A stretch of 64,000 bases of DNA, from the NCBI RefSeq assembly GCF_900111035.1, contig NZ_FOFU01000010.1, positions 1 through 64,000 of the forward strand, in the 5' to 3' direction. The DNA is from Treponema bryantii. GTDB taxonomy: Bacteria; Spirochaetota; Spirochaetia; Treponematales; Treponemataceae. Below, piece by piece: positions 9,898 to 18,425 of this stretch (position 1 is the stretch's first letter; each line of letters opens with the position of its first letter). The notes beneath the pieces are model-generated. The model had not been told where the DNA came from, searched no databases, and was given only the letters and a program-made list of their open reading frames with translations. Both the position numbers and the translations under genes were made by a program.

Positions 9898-10431
9898 TTA
9901 TTCAGCATCAGCAGCTGGAGCTTCTTCCTTTGCAGGTTCAGCTTTCTTTTCTGCCTTCTTTTCTGCAGGAGCAGCGCCCTCTACAGTCTGTGCTTTTACA
10001 GCAACATGGATTTCAGCAGTCTGTGCTTCATAAAGTTTAATTGTAGCCTTGAAAGTTCCAACAGATTTAATTGTTGATCCAGGAATTTCAATTCTCTTGC
10101 GCTCAATTTCGAATCCGAGCTTAGCAAGTGCTTCTGCAACAACGTTAGCTGTAACTGCTGCATAAAGTTTTCCGTTAGCTGCTGCTGGCATTGTAAGTTC
10201 GATAGAAGCTGCTTCGAGCTTTTCTTTGAGGCTTGCAGAGTCCTTTCTCTTCTGCTCTTTACGAGCTTCGATTTCAGCTTTGCGGCCTTCGAAAATTGCT
10301 ACTGTTGCCTCGTTGTAAGGTACAGCAAGATTACGTGGAAGAAGGAAGTTGCGTGCATATCCGTTAGCAACATTCTTTACGTCTCCCTCTTCACCGAGTG
10401 CTTTAACGTCTACGTTAAGAATTACTTTCAT
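9898..10431 (-). CDS. rplI: 50S ribosomal protein L9
   Basis: The first 150 residues are standard L9. The N-terminal domain reads MKVILNVDVKALGEEGDVK then NGYARNFLLPRNLA, followed by the long charged connecting helix and the C-terminal domain. The last 25 or so residues are an extra Ala/Lys/Glu tail (AEKKAEKKAEPAKEEAPAADAE), longer than in E. coli L9 (149 aa) and probably disordered. It is last in the rpsF-ssb-rpsR-rplI operon. The 159-bp gap after rpsR is filled with hairpins. Confidence 0.97.
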   Translation of the reverse strand: MKVILNVDVKALGEEGDVKNVANGYARNFLLPRNLAVPYNEATVAIFEGRKAEIEARKEQKRKDSASLKEKLEAASIELTMPAAANGKLYAAVTANVVAEALAKLGFEIERKRIEIPGSTIKSVGTFKATIKLYEAQTAEIHVAVKAQTVEGAAPAEKKAEKKAEPAKEEAPAADAE

Positions 10432-10498
10432 TGTAGTTTCCTCAAGCTCCTGTATTTTTTATAAGATTACCTCGGAGTATAAGATAATCCGATATGTC

Positions 10499-10590
10499 GG
10501 CAAGCACAGCTTGCCTCTGAGCCGTTCTTTCGATGAACCTAAAATGGCCCGCTGTCGCAGCCCATTTTTTAACGGTTCTTCGATTTTAGG
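10499..10590. repeat. Structured intergenic element between rpsR and rplI
   Basis: The gap between the rpsR stop and rplI holds nested inverted repeats: GGCAAGC/GCTTGCC with a 3-base loop (10499-10515); AAAATGG/CCATTTT (10541-10547 and 10562-10568) around GCTG/CAGC; and CCTAAAAT/ATTTTAGG (10538-10545 and 10583-10590). The last arm touches the rpsR stop codon. It looks like a REP-type element or a processing/attenuation structure inside the operon. Confidence 0.6.
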
Positions 10591-10917
10591 CTAATCTGCA
10601 ACGTAAGGAAGAAGACAGATTGAGCGAGCTCTCTTAATAGCTCTTGCAACTTCACGCTGGTGCTTTGCACAAGTACCTGTGATGCGGCGTGGAAGAATCT
10701 TACCACGTTCTGTCATATAGCGGCGGAGTGCATCTGCATCCTTATAGTCAATCTTTGCCTTGTTAGCACAGAAACGGCATACCTTCTTGCGGAAGTATGT
10801 CTTTCCCTTTGCGCGTCCGTCACGATCTTCTTCGCGACCTTCTGAAGCAGTAGCATCAGCCATTGCTGCTTCCTGTGTCTGTTTTTCTTCCATTTCCTGT
10901 GTATTCTCTTCAGACAT
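10591..10917 (-). CDS. rpsR: 30S ribosomal protein S18
   Basis: Residues from about 40 on are canonical S18: KVCRFCANK, a Cys-containing motif, then [19 protein letters not shown] and [20 protein letters not shown]. The first 38 residues are an acidic, Glu/Gln/Asp-rich extension not present in E. coli S18 (75 aa). Gene order rpsF-ssb-rpsR-rplI is the classical one. S18 forms a heterodimer with S6 on the platform of the small subunit. The ATG follows AGAGGTAAA, a modest ribosome binding site. Confidence 0.96.
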   Translation of the reverse strand: MSEENTQEMEEKQTQEAAMADATASEGREEDRDGRAKGKTYFRKKVCRFCANKAKIDYKDADALRRYMTERGKILPRRITGTCAKHQREVARAIKRARSICLLPYVAD

Positions 10918-10940
10918 AATTTTACCTCTTAACTAGTCAA

Positions 10941-11435
10941 TTAGAATGGGATATCTTCCGGGAAATCACTTCCAGTATCACCGTATGGTTCAGACTGATA
11001 GCCGCCCTGGAAACCACCATTACCACCATTATTTGCCGGCTGGAATCTTGGAGCACCCCCTGCCATTGGACTTGAACCGCCCTGGCTGTTATCTCCACGT
11101 CCGCCGAGCAACTGTACCTGGTCAGCAACAATTGTTACCCTGCTCTGCTTCTGTCCATCTTTTTCCCAACGGTCCTGCTTTAAGTGTCCTTCAACACAAA
11201 TCTGTTTTCCCTTGGTAAGATATGGTTTTAAGTTCTCTGCGGTTTTACCCCAGATAGTAATGTTGAAGTAGTTTACTTCTTCAACCCACTGGTCACCGTT
11301 TTTCTTGCTTCTATTGACAGCAATACTCACATTGGCTCTAGCCTGTCCGTTTCCAACATAACCGAAACTTCTTTCATCAGAACCAAGATCCTGTGTGAGA
11401 CGGCCGATAAGTACAACATGATTTAAGTCTGTCAT
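10941..11435 (-). CDS. ssb: Single-stranded DNA-binding protein
   Basis: The product coats single-stranded DNA in replication, repair and recombination. It has one OB fold (about 1-108: NHVVLIGRLTQDL, NYFNITIWGKTAENL, QICVEGHLKQDRW), a Gly/Gln/Asn-rich linker, and the acidic protein-interaction tip SDFPEDIPF. The 164-aa length is typical. It lies between rpsF and rpsR as in many bacteria. Several G-rich linker codons explain the apparent open frames on the other strand. Confidence 0.97.
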   Translation of the reverse strand: MTDLNHVVLIGRLTQDLGSDERSFGYVGNGQARANVSIAVNRSKKNGDQWVEEVNYFNITIWGKTAENLKPYLTKGKQICVEGHLKQDRWEKDGQKQSRVTIVADQVQLLGGRGDNSQGGSSPMAGGAPRFQPANNGGNGGFQGGYQSEPYGDTGSDFPEDIPF

Positions 11436-11467
11436 TAAAAGCTCCTTTCCGCATTTAGCGGCTTATT

Positions 11468-11761
11468 CTACTTAGATTCTCTTTCGTCGAGTTTTACAAA
11501 CTGATACTTCAAAAGATTCATATTGATTTTGAAATCTTTTCCAATTTCAACGATTTTTGAAGGATTAAGCTTCATAGTGTAAAGAACAAAACGTCCCTTC
11601 TTCTGTTTGTTGATCTGGTAAGTAAGGTCGCGGTCGCCGAATGCTTTTTCTTCTTCGATTTCAGCGCCGAATTTAGCGAGAGTGCTTTTTACGTCGTCAG
11701 CACCTTTTTTTGACTTTTCATCATCGAGTGGATAAATAGTCATAAGTTCATACTTTTTCAT
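11468..11761 (-). CDS. rpsF: 30S ribosomal protein S6
   Basis: The 97-residue product has the S6 ferredoxin-like fold: an N-terminal KKYELMTIYPL strand, then GDRDLTYQINKQKKGRFVLYTMKL in the middle. It is the first gene of the operon. The ATG follows TAGGAGATACTT, a good ribosome binding site. Upstream is a leader of about 110 nt with a recognisable promoter. Confidence 0.95.
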   Translation of the reverse strand: MKKYELMTIYPLDDEKSKKGADDVKSTLAKFGAEIEEEKAFGDRDLTYQINKQKKGRFVLYTMKLNPSKIVEIGKDFKINMNLLKYQFVKLDERESK

Positions 11762-11907
11762 AAGTATCTCCTATAAAAAATTTATTAGGAGGTAGCGATA
11801 CGGCTTTATAAAAGAGTATCTAGTTCCTCCTTATGGATAAAGAGAATCATATTTCAGATTCCCAAGGGGTGTCTTGTAAATATATCAAAAATAAATGATT
11901 CAGTCAA
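11762..11907 (-). promoter_or_regulatory. rpsF operon promoter and leader
   Basis: On the minus strand TTGACT (11902-11907), a 17-bp spacer and TATATT (11879-11884) make a strong sigma70-type promoter. Transcription should start near 11872, giving a leader of about 110 nt. In the leader an AAGGAGG near 11830 can pair with CCTCCT near 11790, so a structure close to the ribosome binding site is possible. S6:S18 autoregulatory leaders are known in other phyla. I cannot show that this is one. Confidence 0.6.
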
Positions 11908-11966
11908 TTTATAAAGGGCTTTCGCATCATAAACATATTAACTGTATACTTGGCTCCCGGTCTCAT

Positions 11967-12119
11967 ATTTGCAGGACAAAAACGCGCAATATTGCGCTAG
12001 ACGTTGTTTGTGGTATAGAAACTATTGTACTGCCGCTCCCGCGGCAGCCACAAACAAAGTCTTTTTGCCCTGCAAATCTGCTCCCTCGCGCCAAAATCAC
12101 ATTAAGTCTTTATAATGTG
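11967..12119. repeat. Multi-arm palindromic element between rpsF and the ankyrin gene
   Basis: Outer arms ATTTGCAGG (11967-11975) and CCTGCAAAT (12069-12077) enclose two further hairpins. One is the perfect palindrome GCGCAATATTGCGC (11984-11997). The other is a long stem, 11999-12013 with 12048-12062 (14 of 15 pairs), capped by CTGCCGC/GCGGCAG with a TCCC loop. A separate CACATTA/TAATGTG hairpin follows at 12098-12119. The element lies between divergent genes, so it is not a terminator for either. A MITE- or REP-like origin is likely. Confidence 0.7.
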
Positions 12120-12140
12120 TAAGTCCTTTTCTTTTATATA

Positions 12141-12169
12141 TTGCTGATTTCATTTGATTCAATTATAAT
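12141..12169 (+). promoter_or_regulatory. Promoter of the ankyrin gene, predicted leaderless
   Basis: TTGCTG (12141-12146), 17 bp, TATAAT (12164-12169). Only seven bases separate the -10 box from the ATG at 12177, so transcription should begin at or next to the start codon. No Shine-Dalgarno sequence is present. Confidence 0.7.
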
Positions 12170-12176
12170 TTATTAC

Positions 12177-13346
12177 ATGATTTCCTTTAAGAGAATTATC
12201 TTTATTCTTACAGTTATATTTTTTATTTCTCCTCTATTTTCATATTCATCCAGAAAAAAGGTAAAAGATGATGATGCTGCTTTGCAACGACAGCAGGAGC
12301 TAATGGAAAAACGTGCTCAGGCAGAAGCAGAAATTGAAGCGAGAAAAAAAGCTGCTGAGCTTGCAGAACTGGAAAGAATTGAACAGGAACGTCTTGAAGC
12401 TGAAAGACTTGAAGCAGAAAGAATAGCTGCTGAAAAAGCTAAAAAAGAGGCAGAAGAAAAAGCTGCAAAAGAAGCTGAAGAGGCTGCCCTAAAGGCCGCA
12501 AAGGAAGCTGAAGAAGCCGAAAAGCGCAGACTTGAAGAAGAACGTCTGGAAGCAGAAAGAATAGCAAAAGAAAAACAGGAATTACTGCAGCAGCAGATGA
12601 AAAAGGAGCTGGAAAATCAAAAACAGACTTCTGATAAAAATAGAAAAGAATATTTGAGTGATTATATCGTTTATGATTTTGATACAATTGATGATACAAT
12701 TTCAGACGATATAACCTATAACCGTATTGCAAATCCTGATGAAAAAGATGTCGCTGGAAGAACACTTCTTATGCGTGCTGCAAAAAATGGGAATGAATGG
12801 GAACTGAAGCTTTTACTGGAATCAGGTGCAAATGTAAATCTTACAGATGAAGATGGCTGGACTGCTCTTATGTATGCTGTAAGATACAGTGAAGCACTGG
12901 AATGTGTTGACGCACTGCTAGATGCAGGTGCAGATGTATCTGTAAAAAATAAATACGGCTCATCAGCACTTGTGCTTGCTGCCTGCTATAATGGAAATCC
13001 TCAGATTCTTACAAAGATTCTTAAAGAGTATAAAAGTTCAGACAAAGAAGTCTTACGTTCTCTTATATTCCTTCTTTCAGAACAGAATATTTCTGAAAGA
13101 CAGCAGGTAACAAAGCTCCAGCTTTTTATGGACAAGGCAGTTCCGTTAAATGTTCTTTATGAAGGAAAAACGCCTTTGATGTATGCAGCTCAATATGGTT
13201 CATCAACAAAGGTTATAAAAATCCTTCTGGAAAATCAGTCTTCTGTAACACTTCGTTCTACAGAAGGTAAAACAGCATTTGACTATGCAATGAAAAATAC
13301 CAATCTTGTTCATGATGAGAACTACTGGGCTTTAAACAAACGATAA
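12177..13346 (+). CDS. Exported coiled-coil and ankyrin-repeat protein
   Basis: I start at the ATG at 12177; an in-frame TTG at 12141 is the -35 box of the promoter. Residues 1-22 (MISFKRIIFILTVIFFISPL) form a signal peptide or membrane anchor. Residues about 35-150 are an almost unbroken Glu/Ala/Lys/Arg coiled coil (EAERLEAERIAAEKAKKEAEE), like TolA-type spacers. Residues about 190-385 hold ankyrin repeats (GRTLLMRAAKNGNEWELKLLL, DGWTALMYAVRY, GKTPLMYAAQYG). The plan suggests an envelope protein that spans the periplasm and presents a binding domain. The partner is unknown. rsmD follows after 15 bp. Confidence 0.85.
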   Translation: MISFKRIIFILTVIFFISPLFSYSSRKKVKDDDAALQRQQELMEKRAQAEAEIEARKKAAELAELERIEQERLEAERLEAERIAAEKAKKEAEEKAAKEAEEAALKAAKEAEEAEKRRLEEERLEAERIAKEKQELLQQQMKKELENQKQTSDKNRKEYLSDYIVYDFDTIDDTISDDITYNRIANPDEKDVAGRTLLMRAAKNGNEWELKLLLESGANVNLTDEDGWTALMYAVRYSEALECVDALLDAGADVSVKNKYGSSALVLAACYNGNPQILTKILKEYKSSDKEVLRSLIFLLSEQNISERQQVTKLQLFMDKAVPLNVLYEGKTPLMYAAQYGSSTKVIKILLENQSSVTLRSTEGKTAFDYAMKNTNLVHDENYWALNKR

Positions 13347-13361
13347 AATAAAAGGTACAAC

Positions 13362-13913
13362 ATGAGAATTACCGGTGGAAAATTAAAAGGAAGAATTATT
13401 AAATGTCCTGATGGTGTTATCAGACCCGCAATGGACAGAATGAGAGAATCAGTTTTTTCAATTATTGGAGATTTGTCTGATAAATCCTGGCTGGATCTTT
13501 TTTCCGGCTCGGGTACAATTGCCATTGAGGCAGTTTCACGAGGTTCAAAAGATGTTGAACTCTGTGAAAAAGATAAGATAAAAGTTGGAACTGTTCTGGA
13601 AAATGTTTCTATTACAGAAAAGGATTGCGGTGTAAAAATTAAATGTCATTTTATGCCGGTAGAATATTTTATCAAACGCTGTAAACGTTCTTTTGATTTT
13701 ATATTTTTTGATCCACCCTTCCCTTACAGATTTCATGAGCAGTTAGTGCTGCAGTGCGATCAGAATAATATGCTGAATCAGACTGGAACAATTATGGTTC
13801 ACAGACCGGAAGAGCATTTTATGCCGGATATAATTGGAAGACTTGTAAGAACCGACCAGAGAACTTATGGCCGTTCAATTGTAGATTTTTATACATACCC
13901 AAAATCTGAATAG
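13362..13913 (+). CDS. rsmD: 16S rRNA (guanine966-N2)-methyltransferase
   Basis: RsmD methylates G966 of 16S rRNA. The 183-aa product has the family start MRITGGKLKGRI and RPAMDRMRESVF, the SAM-binding motif DLFSGSGTIAIEA (45-57) and the amino-methyltransferase signature DPPF (117-120). Length and order are normal for the family. The ribosome binding site (AAAGGTACAAC) is modest. A 145-bp AT-rich gap with the next promoter follows. Confidence 0.93.
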   Translation: MRITGGKLKGRIIKCPDGVIRPAMDRMRESVFSIIGDLSDKSWLDLFSGSGTIAIEAVSRGSKDVELCEKDKIKVGTVLENVSITEKDCGVKIKCHFMPVEYFIKRCKRSFDFIFFDPPFPYRFHEQLVLQCDQNNMLNQTGTIMVHRPEEHFMPDIIGRLVRTDQRTYGRSIVDFYTYPKSE

Positions 13914-14009
13914 AAAAATATAACAACTTATTAAAAAATATAGGGTAAAATTCCTATTTTATAATCTTAAAATAGCCTGTATTTTTTTAGCCAAAATAAA
14001 TTTCTTTTT

Positions 14010-14037
14010 TTGACATATAAGAATTTTATGTTATAAT
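14010..14037 (+). promoter_or_regulatory. Promoter upstream of the small protein and TPR gene
   Basis: TTGACA (14010-14015), 16 bp, TATAAT (14032-14037): close to the sigma70 consensus. Start of transcription is expected near 14044, leaving about 15 nt of leader without a Shine-Dalgarno match before the ATG at 14059. Confidence 0.75.
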
Positions 14038-14058
14038 TATTATATATTATTGTAAATT

Positions 14059-14415
14059 ATGAACGATAGAAAAAGTTTAGAAAAAAAATTTACTGATGCA
14101 GTTCAAGAGCAAAAGATTCCGGACGGTTTCATAAAAGTAACTGATAATCCGGTTGAAGGCCTTAGTTCCGAGCAGAAGGTTATTCTAAACAGAAAAGCGA
14201 ATATAATGTTCAATAATGGCAATATCGAGGATGCCAGAAGAATCTATATTACTACAGGTTATTCTGATGGTCTTACTCGTGTGGGTGATTATTATATGAA
14301 CAAAAATGAAAGCTTAAAAGCCTTAAAAGCTTACTATCTAGCCCATAATAAAAGAGATGCTGAACCGATTTATGAAAATCTGGCAAAAGTAATCTCTACA
14401 ATTATAAATGATTAG
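14059..14415 (+). CDS. Small helical protein of unknown function
   Basis: A 118-aa soluble protein with no signal peptide. Residues about 50-118 (KANIMFNNGNIEDARRIYITTGY, DYYMNKNESLKALKAYYLAH) look like two or three degenerate TPR/SEL1-type helix pairs, matching the TPR protein that follows after 33 bp in the same direction. The two genes probably share the strong promoter at 14010-14037. I do not recognise a named family. Confidence 0.75.
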   Translation: MNDRKSLEKKFTDAVQEQKIPDGFIKVTDNPVEGLSSEQKVILNRKANIMFNNGNIEDARRIYITTGYSDGLTRVGDYYMNKNESLKALKAYYLAHNKRDAEPIYENLAKVISTIIND

Positions 14416-14448
14416 AACCAAAAAAGACCTAAAAAATGGAGTTTAAAA

Positions 14449-15612
14449 ATGGATAGATTTAATCAGCCAGAAGATATTATTGTGCCGGATTCTTTTTCAT
14501 CAGCTTCTGAAACAGACAACAAGCCGGATGAGATAACAAACAAAATATCTGATCTTTCAAAAAAGGGTTACCAGCTCATTAAGGAAAATGACATTCCTGG
14601 TGCAAAAAAAGCCTTCAATGAAATTCTCGAAATTGAAGAAAACAACAATTATGCACTCGTAGGACTCGGAGATACTGAACGAAAACTTAATCGTTTTAAC
14701 GATGCTATCTCCTACTACAAGAAATGTCTTGAGTATTATCCTGCAAATAATTATGCACTTTTCGGTCTTGCAGACTGTTATAAGGCATTAAACCAGTATG
14801 CAAAAGCTATTGATATCTGGCAGCAGTATCTTGTTCATGATGATAAGAATATTACTGTAATTACACGTGTTGCTGATGCATACCGTAAAATTCATGATTT
14901 CAGAAAATCTAAGGATTTGTATCTTAAAGTTCTCGAAATGGAAAAGGACAATGCTTATGCACTCATCGGTCTTGGCCATTTGAATTACGACTTTAAGGAA
15001 TATAAAGAAGCTCTTTATTACTGGACCCGCATTTACGAATTAAATGATAAGAATACTGTAGATATCCGTGTTCTTACTGCAATAGGAAACTGCCACAGAA
15101 AGCTTAAGACTTTTGAAGAAGGTACAAAGTATTTTGAAATGGCACTTGAGCGTGAGCCTGCTAACTTCTATGCCCTCTTTGGTCTTGCAGACTGTTATCG
15201 TGGTATGAACCAGCAGTTCAAATCAATTTTCTACTGGAATAAGATTCTTGAAATAGATCCTAAAAACAAGGTTATCCTTACACGTGCAGGCGATGCTTAC
15301 CGTACAACAGGAAACTATCAGGAAGCTAAATCTTACTACAACAAAGCTCTTGAAATTGATTTCGATATTTATGCAGCAATTGGTCTTGCCCTCATCTGTA
15401 AAGGTGAAGGAAATAACGAAGAAGCTGCAAAACGCTTCGAAAATCTTATCAAGAATGACCCTCGCAACGGCCGTCTTTATGTAGACCTTGCAGAGTGTTA
15501 TGTTGCAATGAACCGCAAACAGGATGCGATTAAAGTCCTCAGCGATTACATGAAGATGGACAGCCGCAATATTGCTGTTCGCAACACTCTTGATAAACTT
15601 CAGAGAAACTAA
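14449..15612 (+). CDS. Tetratricopeptide repeat protein, 387 aa
   Basis: From about residue 30 to the end the protein is a run of about ten TPR units. Examples are NYALVGLGDTERKLNRFNDA, NYALFGLADCYKALNQYAKA, AYALIGLGHLNYDFKEYKEA and FYALFGLADCYRGMNQQFKS, each with the A/G, Y and P spacing typical of TPRs. There is no signal peptide or membrane segment, so it is probably a cytoplasmic scaffold. It is co-transcribed with the preceding small helical protein, and rlmN starts 14 bp after its stop. The function is unknown beyond protein-protein interaction. Confidence 0.9.
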   Translation: MDRFNQPEDIIVPDSFSSASETDNKPDEITNKISDLSKKGYQLIKENDIPGAKKAFNEILEIEENNNYALVGLGDTERKLNRFNDAISYYKKCLEYYPANNYALFGLADCYKALNQYAKAIDIWQQYLVHDDKNITVITRVADAYRKIHDFRKSKDLYLKVLEMEKDNAYALIGLGHLNYDFKEYKEALYYWTRIYELNDKNTVDIRVLTAIGNCHRKLKTFEEGTKYFEMALEREPANFYALFGLADCYRGMNQQFKSIFYWNKILEIDPKNKVILTRAGDAYRTTGNYQEAKSYYNKALEIDFDIYAAIGLALICKGEGNNEEAAKRFENLIKNDPRNGRLYVDLAECYVAMNRKQDAIKVLSDYMKMDSRNIAVRNTLDKLQRN

Positions 15613-15625
15613 TACATTCTCTCTT

Positions 15626-16648
15626 ATGAATCAGATTGTTTTAACAGGACTCCTCCCCGCTGAAATTTGTGAGCAGCTTGAGCTGCCTCAGAAATTCCGG
15701 GGAACTCAAATTTTTAAATGGGTTGGCAGCGGCATCACAGATTTTGATGCAATGACTAACCTAAGTGCTGACCTTCGTAATTCCTTAAAAGAAAAAGCCC
15801 TTCTCCGCTCTTCAACTGTGAGCAATGTATTAAAGGATCCTGACGGAACAATTAAACTTCAGATAACTTTACAAGACGGAAATGCCGTTGAAACAGTTCT
15901 TCTTACAGACCGTGAAGGAAGAAAAACTGCCTGTGTTTCCTGCCAGGCCGGCTGTGCAATGAAATGTGCTTTCTGTCAGACAGGAACTCTTGGACTTTCC
16001 CGAAATCTTGAAGCTGGTGAAATTGTAGAAGAATTCTTATACCTGGAAAGTATAGCCGGAAAACTCGACAACATCGTATTTATGGGTATGGGTGAGCCAA
16101 TGCAGAATCTTGAAGCAATCAGAAAGGCTATAGAGATTCTCTGTCATAAAGACGGCCGTGCTCTTTCTTCAAAGCGCATTACCCTTTCTACCTGCGGTAT
16201 AGTAAAAGGTATTTATGATTTAGCTGATAACGGACCTTCAATAAGACTTGCCGTTTCTCTTACTACAGCAAATGAAGATTTAAGAAAGGAACTTATGCCT
16301 GTTGCAAAAGCAGATGCAAACTCACTTGCTGAACTTAGAAAAGCAATCGCATATTATGCAGAAAAATCCGGCAAACGAGTTACTCTTGAAGCAGCTTTAA
16401 TGCATGATAAAAATACTGATGATGAAAGTGCACAGAATATGATTAAGTTTGCACGTGGAATAGATGTAAATATAAATCTGATTCCATGGAATCCAGTTTC
16501 TACACTTCCGTTTGAAGAGCCTTCAAAAAACGAAGTAAGCCGATTTGTTGAAAAGCTTGAAAAGGCTGGCCTCAATGTTACGCTTAGAACAAGACGCGGA
16601 CGAAAAATCGGTGGAGCCTGCGGACAGCTTGGAAAAACAAATCAATAA
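15626..16648 (+). CDS. rlmN: Dual-specificity RNA methyltransferase RlmN
   Basis: RlmN is a radical SAM enzyme that makes 2-methyladenosine at A2503 of 23S rRNA and A37 of some tRNAs. I use the ATG at 15626; the earlier in-frame ATG lies inside the TPR gene. Numbered from there, the radical SAM cluster is C110-x3-C114-x2-C117 (CAMKCAFC) and the C-terminal methyl-carrier cysteine is C332 in GGACGQLG. NIVFMGMGEPMQN and the RLAVSLTT region are also typical. The 340-aa length is normal. Confidence 0.96.
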   Translation: MNQIVLTGLLPAEICEQLELPQKFRGTQIFKWVGSGITDFDAMTNLSADLRNSLKEKALLRSSTVSNVLKDPDGTIKLQITLQDGNAVETVLLTDREGRKTACVSCQAGCAMKCAFCQTGTLGLSRNLEAGEIVEEFLYLESIAGKLDNIVFMGMGEPMQNLEAIRKAIEILCHKDGRALSSKRITLSTCGIVKGIYDLADNGPSIRLAVSLTTANEDLRKELMPVAKADANSLAELRKAIAYYAEKSGKRVTLEAALMHDKNTDDESAQNMIKFARGIDVNINLIPWNPVSTLPFEEPSKNEVSRFVEKLEKAGLNVTLRTRRGRKIGGACGQLGKTNQ

Positions 16649-16681
16649 TCAGAAATCAGTAATAATTCTTAAAGAATTTAT

Positions 16682-16742
16682 TTGACATTTTAATTTCCTG
16701 TGCTATTATTATCATAGTGATAGTGTTACTATCACTGTGATA
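16682..16742 (+). promoter_or_regulatory. GH36 operon promoter with a 33-bp operator-like inverted repeat
   Basis: TTGACA (16682-16687), 16 bp, TATTAT (16704-16709). Directly after the -10 box is the inverted repeat AGTGATAGT-GTT-ACTATCACT (16716-16736, perfect). It extends outward to 16710-16742 with one mismatch per outer arm. The start of transcription falls inside it, so a bound repressor would block initiation. The TetR-family gene two cistrons downstream is the obvious candidate. Confidence 0.8.
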
Positions 16743-16768
16743 AATTATAAATTGGCAGGAATACCAGA

Positions 16769-18415
16769 ATGAAAACTTATACAGTCCATCAGGATTATTT
16801 TGCTGAAAATAACTCTGTAATAGATGTTTTACATTTAGATGATTTTGTAGATGCGGCAAAATATCGGGTTGATAATGCCTGTATCAACATTGGTGGCTGG
16901 CAGAGCTGGAATCCTTGTACAGAAGTTTTTCCTGGTAAAAAGCAGCCTCGTCTTAACTGCCGTCTCATAAAACAATGGAACGCCTATCTCGTATTTCCAC
17001 AGTCTGGCCACAAACCTTCCAGAAACATAGTTCTCGGGCAGTTTGTAACATATATGCGCTGGAACGATTTCTATCTTGTATTTGCCTCTGTAGGAAATGT
17101 AAACGGAACTCTCCCACCCGTTCAGTTTGTATTTAACCGTTCACAAAATACCGTCAGCATCGAAATCTGTGATAAAGGAAATAACTGGAAAACGGGTGAT
17201 GTAACAGGACGAATCGAAATCTTTACTGCTCAGTCTTATTTTGAATGCAAAGATAAACTTGCTGCAATTTTCGGAAAAGAGCATTTTAATTCCGTAAAGT
17301 GGCTTGGAAAAAATCCTGCAGGCTGGGAAAGCTGGTATAATCATTATGCAAATATCAACCAGAATCTTATTAAAGAAGATTTGAAAAAGCTCTCTGGAAC
17401 AGAAAATATCATAAGTCTTGGAAACTATTCTTCAAAAATCTTTCAGATTGATGACGGATGGGAAAAGGCCCTTGGTGACTGGCAGACAAATCTCGAACGC
17501 TTTCCGGAAAACTTCAGTGAAATAACCTCTGAAATCGAGAAAGACGGATATATTCCAGGACTCTGGCTCGCCCCTTTTATTATTGATTCCAGAAGTAAAA
17601 CAGCAACTGAACATCCTGACTGGCTTTTGAAAGACCATAACGGAAAACTTGTTCCAGCCGGATACAATCCATTATGGGGAAAAGACGGAACTTTCTATTG
17701 TCTCGATCTTAGCCGCGACGAAGTTATTGCTCATCTTGATTCAATAATGGAATCAGTAATTAGCAAATGGGGCTTTCGCTATATTAAACTTGATTTCCTT
17801 TATGCCGGAATGCTTTATGGAAATTATGCTCAGCAAACAGCTTCATATAAACTATTTACAAGAGCACTTAAAACAATCACATCAAGAACAACAACTAAAG
17901 ACGGAAAGCCTGTTGCTTATCTTGGCTGCGGCTGTCCATTTGAACTTTGTTTTAAATACCTTCCGCTTTCAAGAATTGGCTGTGATACATATGAAAAATG
18001 GAAAAATCCTATGATGCGTTTCCTCCGCTGGAATGGACGCAATGAAGCCTATCTTAATGTCGTAGATACTCTTGGCCATGCTCTCTGGGACAATACGATT
18101 TTTATGAATGATCCTGATGTTGTATTTGTTCGCGAAGAAAACTGCACTCTCACAGAAAATCAGAAACTTCTGATTGCAGGTATAAACAGAATGTTTGGAA
18201 GTCAGTTCATGTATTCAGATGATCCGGGACTTGCCGGTGAACCTGAAAAGCTTCTTACACAGAAGATTTTTGATTTCATAAAAAAATATGATGAAGAAGA
18301 ATTTGGAATTAAACAGACATCTGAAGATATTTATGAAATATTCAGCAAATCTGGAAAATACAAAGGTGAAGTAAATCTTAAAACAACTCACCTTAAAATG
18401 TCTGAGAGAGAATAA
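16769..18415 (+). CDS. GH36-type alpha-galactosidase
   Basis: Retaining glycosidase of clan GH-D, predicted to release alpha-linked galactose from oligosaccharides. The 548-aa protein has an N-terminal beta domain (NIGGWQSWNPCT) and a TIM barrel with FQIDDGW (225-231), GLWLAPF, the nucleophile D342 in YIKLDFLY and the probable acid/base D406 in SRIGCD. No signal peptide is present, so it acts in the cytoplasm on imported sugar, which fits the GPH symporter in the same operon. It is shorter than the roughly 700-aa bacterial GH36 enzymes. The exact substrate is not readable from sequence. Confidence 0.85.
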   Translation: MKTYTVHQDYFAENNSVIDVLHLDDFVDAAKYRVDNACINIGGWQSWNPCTEVFPGKKQPRLNCRLIKQWNAYLVFPQSGHKPSRNIVLGQFVTYMRWNDFYLVFASVGNVNGTLPPVQFVFNRSQNTVSIEICDKGNNWKTGDVTGRIEIFTAQSYFECKDKLAAIFGKEHFNSVKWLGKNPAGWESWYNHYANINQNLIKEDLKKLSGTENIISLGNYSSKIFQIDDGWEKALGDWQTNLERFPENFSEITSEIEKDGYIPGLWLAPFIIDSRSKTATEHPDWLLKDHNGKLVPAGYNPLWGKDGTFYCLDLSRDEVIAHLDSIMESVISKWGFRYIKLDFLYAGMLYGNYAQQTASYKLFTRALKTITSRTTTKDGKPVAYLGCGCPFELCFKYLPLSRIGCDTYEKWKNPMMRFLRWNGRNEAYLNVVDTLGHALWDNTIFMNDPDVVFVREENCTLTENQKLLIAGINRMFGSQFMYSDDPGLAGEPEKLLTQKIFDFIKKYDEEEFGIKQTSEDIYEIFSKSGKYKGEVNLKTTHLKMSERE

Positions 18416-18425
18416 GGAGAATTAA

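Noticed and set aside
10946-11218. Open frame on the plus strand opposite ssb
   Set aside because: It is the mirror of the Gly/Gln/Asn-rich SSB linker; the SSB frame is unambiguous.
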